Source: Okeania hirsuta (GTDB lineage Bacteria > Cyanobacteriota > Cyanobacteriia > Cyanobacteriales > Microcoleaceae). From it: a DNA stretch of 32,973 nt. The notes below the pieces were generated by a model. The model was not told where the DNA came from and did no database searches. It saw nothing but the letters and a program-made list of their open reading frames with translations. Below are positions 26,085-32,973 of the stretch, piece after piece. Position numbers and translations under genes: made by a program. Position 1 is the first letter of the stretch; each line of letters starts with the position of its first letter. The DNA lies in assembly GCF_003838195.1 (NCBI RefSeq), contig NZ_RCBY01000069.1:1-32973 (forward strand), read 5' to 3'.

Positions 26085-26396
26085 GTAGGTTGGGTTGAGT
26101 GCGACTCGTTGGGTCAAAGAAGCCATGACTGCAACATGACCCTTTAACCAAAAGGTTAAAAACTTATACCCTATGCAGGTTCAATTCCTCCCCTCTCAGC
26201 TAGGGAGTGACTTCGCAGCTCAGGTTTAATGGGTTAACAACCATTACTCGAGGGTGCATGGGCTAAAAGCGGATAAGCCTGAAGGACTAAGGACGATACT
26301 GCCAGAGAAGTAAGTCTTGGTGAAGAACATGAATCCTGTCAAACGTTTCCTACAGAATGCTGCGCAAACGCTAACACTTCGTTCTACCCAACCTAC
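26085..26396 (+). ncRNA. Probable HEARO RNA (IscB omega-RNA) without IscB, inside an inverted repeat
   Basis: The outer arms are GTAGGTTGGGT (26085-26095) and ACCCAACCTAC (26386-26396), the ends of a palindromic repeat common in cyanobacteria. The inside is GC-balanced and structured: TTTAACC-AAAA-GGTTAAA (26143-26160), CTCCC...GGGAG near 26188-26207, and AGGACT pairing with AGTCTT around ACGATACTGCCAGAGAAGTA (26285-26320). The tail ATGAATCCTGTCAAACGTTT (26328-26347) resembles, from memory, the 3' part of the HEARO RNAs that lie upstream of IscB nucleases. No IscB reading frame follows. The element end lies only 12 bp from the stop of the nuclease-like gene at 26409. Confidence 0.5.
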
Positions 26397-26408
26397 TTTT
26401 GATAACTC

Positions 26409-27320
26409 CTACCAATCCCTATCAAAAAAACTCTGACACTTTTCCCTCTGAGGACAAATATCGCATAAATACTCATGCTCCGTTGCTGGAGGTGGGTCTG
26501 GTTGAGACTCCTCCCACCTTAACCACACCCGCATCTCCTGTAACTTAGCAGGAATTAAACTCTCCACCATATTCTCAAGTTTTTCCCATGAATAATGATA
26601 CTCTCCAAACTCAGGCAAAACCCAATAAACAACCGCATTAACAGGCACTTTTTTCTTTTGCTTCAGTAGAAAACTATACAAAGCAACCGCCATTAACTGA
26701 GACGATACTTCTACAGTTTCATAAGTCTGATAATTAACCACACATAAACGACGATACTCAAAATCAAAAATTAAATTATTAACTTTTCCTGTTAACTTTT
26801 GATTCTCACCATCTGGTATTTTAAAAGTATAATCTAGTAGTATTTCCCTTGTAATTAATGTGCGACGAACTACAATACTTTCATGGCAGTAACGCCGATT
26901 TTTAACAATAATTTTAGATATATTTAAAATTAGTTTAATTAAGACCTGCCAACTTTGATAGAGTGCTGTTGCTAGACTAGAATCCTTTGTAATTATTGTG
27001 TCTAAATAAGGAAAGAAAATCAACTCATAAAATAATTGTTGTATTTGATTAGCGATCACTTCTACCATCAATTCCTCAAACTTCCCCTTAAACAAAGCTT
27101 GAATCCTAGATTCTTCTCTAATCATATTAATCAACTGATTAGCTAAGTCGAGAAAAGCACTATCAATTTCCTGGATATAATCTTTTGGCAAAAATATATG
27201 GTCGCCCCCAAAACGTTGTTTGAGATAAAATAAACGCGGGCACTCAAAAGCAACTTTAACATTGGTAACACTGAATGGGGGAGACTGTAGTTGAGGTTTA
27301 TTAGTTATTGGCATTGACAA
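26409..27320 (-). CDS. PD-(D/E)XK / Fe-S (Cas4/AddB-like) protein with altered catalytic residues
   Basis: 303 residues. C27 (FECPRLFYLK) and C286, C289, C295 (CDICPQREKC) form the four-cysteine pattern of Cas4/AddB-type nucleases that hold a 4Fe-4S cluster. Between them LTGKVNNLIFDFEYRRLCVV (176-195), then NYQTYE, corresponds to the RecB-like motif G-x-[IV]-D...[VI]-[DE]-Y-K-T. Here the D is N181, the second acid is N196 and the lysine is Q198. The helix motif Q208...Y215 is present. So the fold and cluster seem kept but catalysis is probably lost; it may act as a structural or DNA-binding partner. It is on the same strand as the ATPase gene upstream (124 bp gap) and probably co-transcribed. 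Confidence 0.75.
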   Translation of the reverse strand: MSMPITNKPQLQSPPFSVTNVKVAFECPRLFYLKQRFGGDHIFLPKDYIQEIDSAFLDLANQLINMIREESRIQALFKGKFEELMVEVIANQIQQLFYELIFFPYLDTIITKDSSLATALYQSWQVLIKLILNISKIIVKNRRYCHESIVVRRTLITREILLDYTFKIPDGENQKLTGKVNNLIFDFEYRRLCVVNYQTYETVEVSSQLMAVALYSFLLKQKKKVPVNAVVYWVLPEFGEYHYSWEKLENMVESLIPAKLQEMRVWLRWEESQPDPPPATEHEYLCDICPQREKCQSFFDRDW

Positions 27321-27444
27321 ACTATCCTGATTTTCCAGGTTTTTAAGCAGTTAAGATCACTAAAAAAATTTCAAAAACTATCAGTTTGATCTACTAAATA
27401 TTGATTTTAATTTATCGTTCCTAACTTTAATTAAATGTTCGTTA

Positions 27445-29448
27445 TTAAATAGGAATAAAACAAACTAGTTTTCGATCTAATTTTGATGTAGGAGTAATAT
27501 TTTTGATTTTCTGTTCTCCTTCAAGTTCCTCAATAATTGTATAAATTTTTGACTGCTCTATGTTAATAAATTTATTTAGTGTATTTTCAATTATGTTTTT
27601 GCGCTCCATAAAACATTCTGTTTTAATTAAATTTACCACAAAATCCTTCACCTCATCTAAATCTGATAAATCTGAATCGCTTTGTTGTTCTTGATTATCT
27701 GTTGAGTCAACTACAGATAAATCTCGTAATAGACTACAACTGTTTAAAATCTGTGATTCACAAATTATTTCTTCTAACTCTTTGAGACTAATAATCTTAC
27801 CTTCAATCATTAATTCATTAGCTAGAGCAGCATTCACCAAACTATGATATGTAGCCAAAAAATATACAGATTTCAGGTTGGGCTGAATATGACAATTTTT
27901 CAACCTACCCTTAAAAATTTTTCTATATATTCTATTGCTCATATTTTTGGCATTTCCAACCTCAGCAGCTCTCACTAGATATAAAGTTTGGCATAAACTT
28001 TTATCTGCCACTTTCTGGCAAGCATTCATAGTATTATAAAAACTATTCATATTTTTATCTTCTGTCCAAACAACACCGATAATTCCCTCTTTATTTTGTT
28101 GTTGATAGCTCAAAGAATGACTAGCATATTTACCGCTTAATAATTTAGTTTTTACCTCTTTACATTCTACAGCAATTAATACTTCTTGTAGCATTCTAAT
28201 CAATTCTTGTGCTGCAAAATCGGTAATTTTATTAATTTTTTTCTGAGTTTTTTGATATTTATCTTGCCAAATTAATTTAAAAGTTTCTAATTTTGTTTCT
28301 GGTGTTAATTTTTGGACATTTCCTGACTCATATAATAATTTGTTTTTGTATCGATCGTATTCCTTACGTCCCAATTCCAATATATTACGAGGCAGAGTTT
28401 TACCTCTAGAAAACTTCTGTTCTAATATTTCTGTTGACAAAGGAAATATAGGTGATTTAGGCTTTGGTTTTGCCAGAGAATGCAAAGGGATCAAACGAGC
28501 TGCCAATATTGCTTTTCCCTGTTCTAAAGTAATTGGTTTAAGATGAAAATATCCAGCATTTACTCTAGTTTTATCTGCAGGTTGAATCCATTCATAATTT
28601 TGTTTCCATGTACTCGTAATAATACTAATAATTATCAGAAAATTTTGTGGACAATGAGTATGAATACTAGAATTGACATTAAATAATGCTTGTAAATCTA
28701 ACGAGCCATCCAATAACCGAGGAATATTATCAAGATTATCAAAACATAAAATAATCGGTTGAGATGCAGCCGAAATAATTCCCAAATTCGTCATAATTTT
28801 CTGAGCAGAATCTTCAGAATCTATACTACTTTTAATTCCCAAAGATTTTAAATCATCTTCGTCCAAATTGTCCCCCCGTAACCACTCACAAGCAATCGAT
28901 ATGTAATTTGAATTTAACAGATGATAAAAGGCGCTGAAAAAATCATTAGGATTATAAATTCCAGAAGAATAAATACCTTTGAGATTTCTAATAAATACTT
29001 TTCTTTCACCAATAATTTTTTGGAATAAACTACTATTTTGTGAATCTAGTAGACCTTTTAACCATAGTAACAACTGAGAATCTGTTTGACCCTCTGGAGT
29101 TTTCATCAGAGAGTCTACTGTTTGACGCAAAATATGACGCCAAATGTAATCACTATCAGGCCAAGGATCAATATAAACGAAAAAAGCTTTTGTGTTGAAT
29201 AATTTTTTGATTCTTCCTAAAAGATAACTTTTACCAGAACCAGAGTCACCAGTCAGTATCAAAGTTCGGGGACGATTTTCCTGGGCAACCTGCTCTAGCA
29301 CTGTTTCTATATCAGAGATAATATTTTGATGGATAGAATCGACATTCCAGTTAGGATTTTGTTGCTCTTGCCAAAAATTAATAGTATAAAGAGTTACTTG
29401 ATCGAAAGGATTGGTTTCTCTTTGAATAATCTGATCTATAGATGTCAT
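27445..29448 (-). CDS. Large P-loop ATPase with C-terminal winged-helix-like domain
   Basis: 667 residues. Walker A GDSGSGKS (67-74), Walker B-like IILCFDNLDN (232-241), then a sensor-like stretch IIISIITSTWKQNYEW, as in AAA/STAND-type ATPases that act on DNA or proteins. It begins TSIDQIIQRETNPFDQVTLY, which looks like the anchor sequence of AAA proteins loading onto partners. The middle (about 400-560) has a domain with VECKEVKTKLLSGKYASHSL and ACQKVADKSLCQTLYLVRAA. The final 75 residues (DEVKDFVVNLIKTECFMERK, IYTIIEELEGEQKIKNITP) look like a winged helix. I do not know the family's function. It lies between the Cas4-like gene and the winged-helix gene, all on one strand. Confidence 0.75.
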   Translation of the reverse strand: MTSIDQIIQRETNPFDQVTLYTINFWQEQQNPNWNVDSIHQNIISDIETVLEQVAQENRPRTLILTGDSGSGKSYLLGRIKKLFNTKAFFVYIDPWPDSDYIWRHILRQTVDSLMKTPEGQTDSQLLLWLKGLLDSQNSSLFQKIIGERKVFIRNLKGIYSSGIYNPNDFFSAFYHLLNSNYISIACEWLRGDNLDEDDLKSLGIKSSIDSEDSAQKIMTNLGIISAASQPIILCFDNLDNIPRLLDGSLDLQALFNVNSSIHTHCPQNFLIIISIITSTWKQNYEWIQPADKTRVNAGYFHLKPITLEQGKAILAARLIPLHSLAKPKPKSPIFPLSTEILEQKFSRGKTLPRNILELGRKEYDRYKNKLLYESGNVQKLTPETKLETFKLIWQDKYQKTQKKINKITDFAAQELIRMLQEVLIAVECKEVKTKLLSGKYASHSLSYQQQNKEGIIGVVWTEDKNMNSFYNTMNACQKVADKSLCQTLYLVRAAEVGNAKNMSNRIYRKIFKGRLKNCHIQPNLKSVYFLATYHSLVNAALANELMIEGKIISLKELEEIICESQILNSCSLLRDLSVVDSTDNQEQQSDSDLSDLDEVKDFVVNLIKTECFMERKNIIENTLNKFINIEQSKIYTIIEELEGEQKIKNITPTSKLDRKLVCFIPI

Positions 29449-29685
29449 ACTATAAACTGGTAATATTTTTTGGACTGGTTAGAGAATTACGATAGCAGAT
29501 ATAGGAAAATTGGTGTTGCTGAAGCGCGTGTATGATATTAATCTTAATGATTTAGGAGTCAGGAGTCAGGAGGGAAGAAAGAGTAGTAGAAGGAGAAGGT
29601 TTTTTGTTCACGCTCTTATCCATTAGCGTAGCTCCCCCGGAGGGGACACAGGATATTATACCTCAAATCACCAACACCGGAAAAT
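29449..29685. other. Spacer with AGGAGTC repeats
   Basis: AGGAGTCAGGAGTCAGGAGG at 29553-29572 is a 7-bp tandem repeat. GTAGCTCCCCCGGAGGGGAC near 29630-29648 is a palindromic dispersed repeat of cyanobacterial type. No gene. Confidence 0.55.
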
Positions 29686-30507
29686 TTAGTAGGGAATTAT
29701 AAAAAACAAACTTCCACCAATATCTTGAGGTATACCTGCTTCAAATTGTTCTGGAGTGTAGGAGCTTACTTCTTGTAAGGAGCTTAATTCTATCTGGTCA
29801 CTTTTTTCTAGACGGTAAAGTGCTAGATCTAGTTCTTCTCTAGATAAAGGAGGTTGTAATTTGTGTCGCAGATGAAAAATGGGTAGATAGTTATTTGTGC
29901 CTAGATTTTGGTCTAAATCTCGAATCACAGCTAAAATCTCAGAGTCAGTGGGTTGATCAGGCATCTTGGAAAACTGCTGTTTTTCTTGTTTAGGGAAGTA
30001 AAGCGAACAGTTAGTACGCATTAAATCAAGATAGTCGCTTAACATTTTTAAGGATATCTCTTTTGCAGTGCTGCGAGAAGAATATTCTTGGCACAAAAAT
30101 TGCTTTCCTTTTTCTGTCAACCAAACATCTTTGATTTTTTGATCTATAACTTTAATCAAACCTTGCTGTAGTAAGTCTGTGATAACAGCTTTCCTATAGC
30201 TAGTATCAAGACCAGTCTCCGCTGGAGAAATAGCAGCTTTAGCAGTTGCTTTGAGCACTTTCAATTCTTCGGTGGTAAGTAAGTTAACAGCTTTTTTATT
30301 ATTTAGGAGTGATTTTCCTTGAGGTGCTATATTAATTTTTGTAACTTCTCCAGTAAATTTTACCAACCCTCGATCGCAAAGTCTGGAGCAAATTTCATTT
30401 TTCTCAGAGACCTTCATTTCAGACTCTAGTTGAATTTTAGTAAAAGATACTTGATAATTTTTATAGCTCAGTAATTTTAATAGAAATTTTAAATCCTTAA
30501 CATCCAT
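29686..30507 (-). CDS. Winged-helix DNA-binding-like protein
   Basis: 273 residues, no membrane segment. It seems to consist of repeated winged-helix modules. Module one is MDVKDLKFLLKLLSYKNYQV with EKNEICSRLCDRGLVKFTGE; module two is LTTEELKVLKATAKAAISPA with KAVITDLLQQGLIKVIDQKI and VWLTEKGKQFL. A C-terminal module (residues about 195-273) has DSEILAVIRDLDQNLGTNNYLPIFHLRHKL in part, then LSREELDLALYRLEKSDQIE. The pattern of two or three wHTH domains suggests DNA or ATPase-partner binding. It is transcribed toward the ATPase gene (237 bp apart) and diverges from the ParB-like gene 870 bp away. Function unknown. Confidence 0.75.
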   Translation of the reverse strand: MDVKDLKFLLKLLSYKNYQVSFTKIQLESEMKVSEKNEICSRLCDRGLVKFTGEVTKINIAPQGKSLLNNKKAVNLLTTEELKVLKATAKAAISPAETGLDTSYRKAVITDLLQQGLIKVIDQKIKDVWLTEKGKQFLCQEYSSRSTAKEISLKMLSDYLDLMRTNCSLYFPKQEKQQFSKMPDQPTDSEILAVIRDLDQNLGTNNYLPIFHLRHKLQPPLSREELDLALYRLEKSDQIELSSLQEVSSYTPEQFEAGIPQDIGGSLFFIIPY

Positions 30508-31381
30508 GCGATCGTCTGTTCCTCACTTGCAAAAATCAACCAATTAATATTATTATTAATCAGATAGGTACACCTTGACTATTTTTTGCAAAAAAGTTAA
30601 AAAATAACTACAGATATTTGGATGGAGTAATGCGATCGCTCCCTGATATGGCCATAAAATCTACTGCCATAAGCTAATTTAATTCAGAGTAATTGAAGCA
30701 GAGCGCCATTCCTACAATCCTAACTGGGTAATACCTAGTCAAAATTGTAGTCTTAAAGTGATAACTGCAACAAAAGGTAGTATAGCAAGGAACGAGTTGG
30801 TCAGGACTTATGTTAATGATGAACCGTAAGACAGAGAAATACTTTTCCCATGCGTCTGTCCCACCCCGCGGGGTCACACCGCTGTTCCCTGCTATAAGTG
30901 TTGACTGAGTTCATAGCAAAAAATCAATTGCTACTAAGATGATAAATTATTTGTCTTCCATAGTCAATGAAAGTATGCTAAAGTAACTTTGTGAAAGTAA
31001 AATCTGGGTAAGAAAAAAAATAAACTAAGGCATAGCAAAAACTAACAAGTTCAAAAAGTAATGTTGGAGATCGTACTTACTTATAGCTGTATGAATTTCT
31101 AGCCTGAGAATTAATTATAATTTCCCAGATTATGCAATAATCATAAGTCCTGTTTGGCAGCACTAAGCAGTTTGCTCACCTCCCGACACTTAATCCTATT
31201 TTATCAAACTGTGATGAAATTATGGTTTTTCCAATAGCTGTAATAGCTGGAAATCTTGAATTTATCATCAAAAGTGATAAATGAGGAGCCACAAAAAAAA
31301 TGTAACCGGGAGAATGCTATCTAGGCAGTATTAGCCCAAAACCTTTATTTGATTTTAGGAACCAAGGAAAGTTGAAAGCAA
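30508..31381. promoter_or_regulatory. Divergent intergenic region of the wHTH and ParB-like genes
   Basis: Apart from the family B element at 30781-30896 there is no gene. A hairpin TTTATCA/TGATAAA lies at 31261-31281, followed by AATGAGGAGCC. The ParB-like start at 31382 is preceded by AAGGAAAG. The region must hold the divergent promoters; a site bound by the ParB-like protein could lie here but none is recognisable. Confidence 0.45.
30781..30896. mobile_element. MITE-like family B element, 116 bp
   Basis: TATAGCAAGGAA (30781-30792) and TTCCCTGCTATA (30885-30896). AACGAGTTGG, then CGTAAGACAGAGAAATA, match in reverse the copy at 19250-19363. It contains a GACCCCGCGGGG-type palindrome near 30865-30875. 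Confidence 0.7.
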
Positions 31382-32503
31382 ATGGTTTCATCAACGAAGC
31401 GAAAAAATCGACAAGAAGATTTACCAGTACAACCAGTAAGTTTGGAATTGACTCCCATATCCCAAATCACTGTACCAGACTCTCAGGTAAGAGATATTCC
31501 TGCTGAAAGACATGAAGCTCTAGTTAAGAGTCTTTCTGAACAAGGCAGTAACTTAATCCCATTAATTGTGAGATTGACAGATCATGACGATTCCGAGCAG
31601 CAATACGAAATAGTTCGTGGTGCTGATTGGTATCAAGTTGCAAAAGAAGCTGAAATCAAGGAACTATGGGCCTGGATTTATGAAATGACAGATGAACAAG
31701 CAAAGATAGCTGTGGCAGAGATAGAGCAGTTAACTCAACCACCTGTTGTAGAAACACCAGACTTTGAGCATCTAATGCAACAACTTGAGGTATCATTCGA
31801 TAAAAAAGTAGATTCTCTCACAAAAAAAATCGATCAATCTATCAAGAAAAATGAGGAGGTACTCAAAAAACAAGTAAAATCTTTGCAGGTTCGAGGGACG
31901 GATGTTGTTCAAATTGAACAGCTCAAAAATTTGATTACAAATCTAGAAAATTCAGTTAACGATAAGGTAGAAAAATTGGCAAGAAAAATCACAAGCTCAA
32001 CAACAAATAAAACAACCTCTAATTCTTTATCAGGAGTGAATGTGGACTTATTATCAAAACAACTTGACGATCTCGATAAACAAATAGAGAAAAAACTGGA
32101 AGGAATTGTCAAAACAATTAATCAGTTCTCCCAGTTAGTTCAAGATATTGAAGATGACTTAAAAACTCAAGTATCTGCGGTTCGGCGTCAATTACAAACA
32201 ATACCAGAAGCCACTTCTACCGAAGAAGTTGCAACTAAAGCTGAGACACCGCGTAAGACAACAACCAAGAGTAAACCAAGTTCTACATCATCAAGGTCTA
32301 AGTCGAGTACAACAAAAACTACTACTAGAAAGACTAAAGCTCAAGCTGCTGCAGAACCAGAAGTTCCCATTGATGATTATGATACCAAATCACTCAGACA
32401 ACTGAAGAAAATTGCCCAAGAGCGGAAACTTCGTGGCTATGCGCGTATGAAACGTCCTGAAATTCTCAAAGCTCTCCGAGAAGCTGACGCTGCTGCTAGT
32501 TAG
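31382..32503 (+). CDS. ParB-like N-domain, coiled coil and Rho-N/SAP-like C-terminus
   Basis: 373 residues in three parts. Residues 18-120: ParB/Srx-like domain (LELTPISQITVPDSQVRDIP, HEALVKSLSEQG, PLIVRL, YEIVRGADWYQVAKEAEIKE). The usual GERR box of CTP-using ParB is GADW here, so CTPase activity is doubtful. Residues about 125-275: coiled coil rich in K, D, E and I. Residues 285-325: Ser/Thr/Lys-rich linker (TTTKSKPSSTSSRSKSSTTK). Residues 328-373: DDYDTKSLRQLKKIAQERKL with GYARMKRPEILKALREA, like the Rho-N/SAP fold that binds nucleic acid. It looks like a DNA-binding clamp or adaptor rather than a partition ParB. It diverges from the wHTH-ATPase-nuclease cluster. Confidence 0.8.
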   Translation: MVSSTKRKNRQEDLPVQPVSLELTPISQITVPDSQVRDIPAERHEALVKSLSEQGSNLIPLIVRLTDHDDSEQQYEIVRGADWYQVAKEAEIKELWAWIYEMTDEQAKIAVAEIEQLTQPPVVETPDFEHLMQQLEVSFDKKVDSLTKKIDQSIKKNEEVLKKQVKSLQVRGTDVVQIEQLKNLITNLENSVNDKVEKLARKITSSTTNKTTSNSLSGVNVDLLSKQLDDLDKQIEKKLEGIVKTINQFSQLVQDIEDDLKTQVSAVRRQLQTIPEATSTEEVATKAETPRKTTTKSKPSSTSSRSKSSTTKTTTRKTKAQAAAEPEVPIDDYDTKSLRQLKKIAQERKLRGYARMKRPEILKALREADAAAS

Positions 32504-32539
32504 GATGAGTGTAATCCGAGTATCAGTAGTGTAAAATAG

Positions 32540-32558
32540 CGCAGGCAGTTAGCCTGCG
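32540..32558 (+). terminator. Stem-loop after the ParB-like gene
   Basis: CGCAGGC-AGTTA-GCCTGCG, a 7-bp GC-rich stem 36 nt after the stop, followed by TCAAAAATTC instead of a T-run. Probably a factor-dependent terminator or an RNA-stabilising stem. Confidence 0.55.
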
Positions 32559-32813
32559 TCAAAAATTCAGTCAAAAGTTGCTCATCACAATAGGCACTGC
32601 CTCCTAATATAATTGTTAAATTTACGGAGAGTTTCAATCACCGTTTTGAACATCTGTTAAAGGAACGAAGAGTAACTTTTGACTATATTGCTATGACTAA
32701 TATAGCAGAAGGAAGAAAGAAAAATCTTATGTTGCCTGAGTTTTAAGCTTTTGATCTTTCCTAAGCTTTCCTTCGACTGCTATAAATTTATATTTATCTT
32801 TTGTGTGGCGGGT
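32559..32813. other. Gene-free stretch at the right end
   Basis: No gene seen. ATATTGCTATGACTAATATAGC near 32684-32705 is a weak inverted repeat. Confidence 0.4.
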
Positions 32814-32916
32814 TTACAGCGCTTTTCATTTAAGTAGACCACAGTAAGGACGTTCTGGAACGTCCCTAAAGGATTTTGATTGTGACGATGTGGTTTCAAT
32901 ATGAAAACCGCTGTAA
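32814..32916. mobile_element. MITE-like element, family C (TIR TTACAGCG), 103 bp
   Basis: TTACAGCG (32814-32821) and CGCTGTAA (32909-32916) are exact inverted repeats. The pairing continues imperfectly inward (CTTTTCATTTAAGTAGACCACA against TGTGGTTTCAATATGAAAACC). The inside has a GGACGTTCTGGAACGTCC hairpin at 32848-32866. No coding capacity; the remainder of the window to 32973 shows no gene. Confidence 0.65.
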
Positions 32917-32973
32917 TATCAAATCCGGTAGCATCGGAGTAATTAAACCTGAATTTTCGGCCACCAATGGTAC

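Noticed and set aside
26160-26200. tRNA-like GGTTCAATTCC in the 26.1 kb structured region
   Set aside because: The T-arm flanks do not pair (GCAGG against CCTCC), and there is no acceptor stem or anticodon arm at proper spacing. The HEARO-like reading explains the region better.
30674-30877. 67-residue open frame on the minus strand
   Set aside because: It lies mostly across a family B inverted-repeat element and has no protein-like features.

Overview
The window reads as chromosome of an AT-rich filamentous cyanobacterium. The octamer GCGATCGC (HIP1) recurs throughout. The genes include a urea ABC transporter, CobN, a DesA-type acyl-lipid desaturase and several small proteins of cyanobacterial type. 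Long intergenic stretches are filled with short tandem repeats and small inverted-repeat elements, as in bloom-forming Oscillatoriales such as Trichodesmium or Okeania. The genus is an inference from composition and repeats only.

Layout. 0-7 kb: urea uptake genes urtC, urtB and urtA, all on the minus strand, so transcription runs urtA to urtB to urtC. They are separated by unusually long repeat-rich gaps. A marC-like membrane gene and a small decayed DUF6888/DUF6887-like pair lie between urtB and urtC. 7.3-8 kb: a frameshifted SGNH hydrolase. 8.1-13 kb: cobN (minus), enlarged by in-frame repeats and followed by two decayed copies of its own 3' end. 13.4-15.9 kb: an anchored protein of unknown function, an 83-bp tandem array and a GHL10/DUF187 glycosidase. 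16-17.4 kb: a broken DUF262 plus AAA-ATPase pair resembling restriction or defence modules. 17.6-21.9 kb: a small membrane protein, a YihY/BrkB protein, a coiled-coil protein and threonine synthase. 22-22.45 kb: an IS200/IS605-type remnant with a probable TnpB omega-RNA. 22.6-24.3 kb: a small protein and desA. 24.6-26 kb: a multiply interrupted gene fusing an HsdR-N-like nuclease domain to a ParA ATPase. 26.1-26.4 kb: a probable HEARO (IscB omega-RNA) with no IscB gene. 26.4-32.5 kb: a PD-(D/E)XK/Fe-S protein with altered catalytic residues, a large P-loop ATPase and a winged-helix protein, all on minus, then a divergent ParB-like/coiled-coil/Rho-N-like protein.

How the genes work together. 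UrtABC would bring urea to the cytoplasm together with ATPases UrtD and UrtE, expected beyond the left edge. CobN is the large subunit of cobaltochelatase. ThrC and DesA are housekeeping enzymes. The most interesting parts are the mobile and decaying layer and the 26.4-32.5 kb cluster. The first comprises at least three families of short inverted-repeat elements, orphan guide RNAs of two different OMEGA families within 4.5 kb, repeats invading coding sequence, and several genes each carrying one or a few lesions. The second joins DNA-processing-like proteins with no obvious known pathway.
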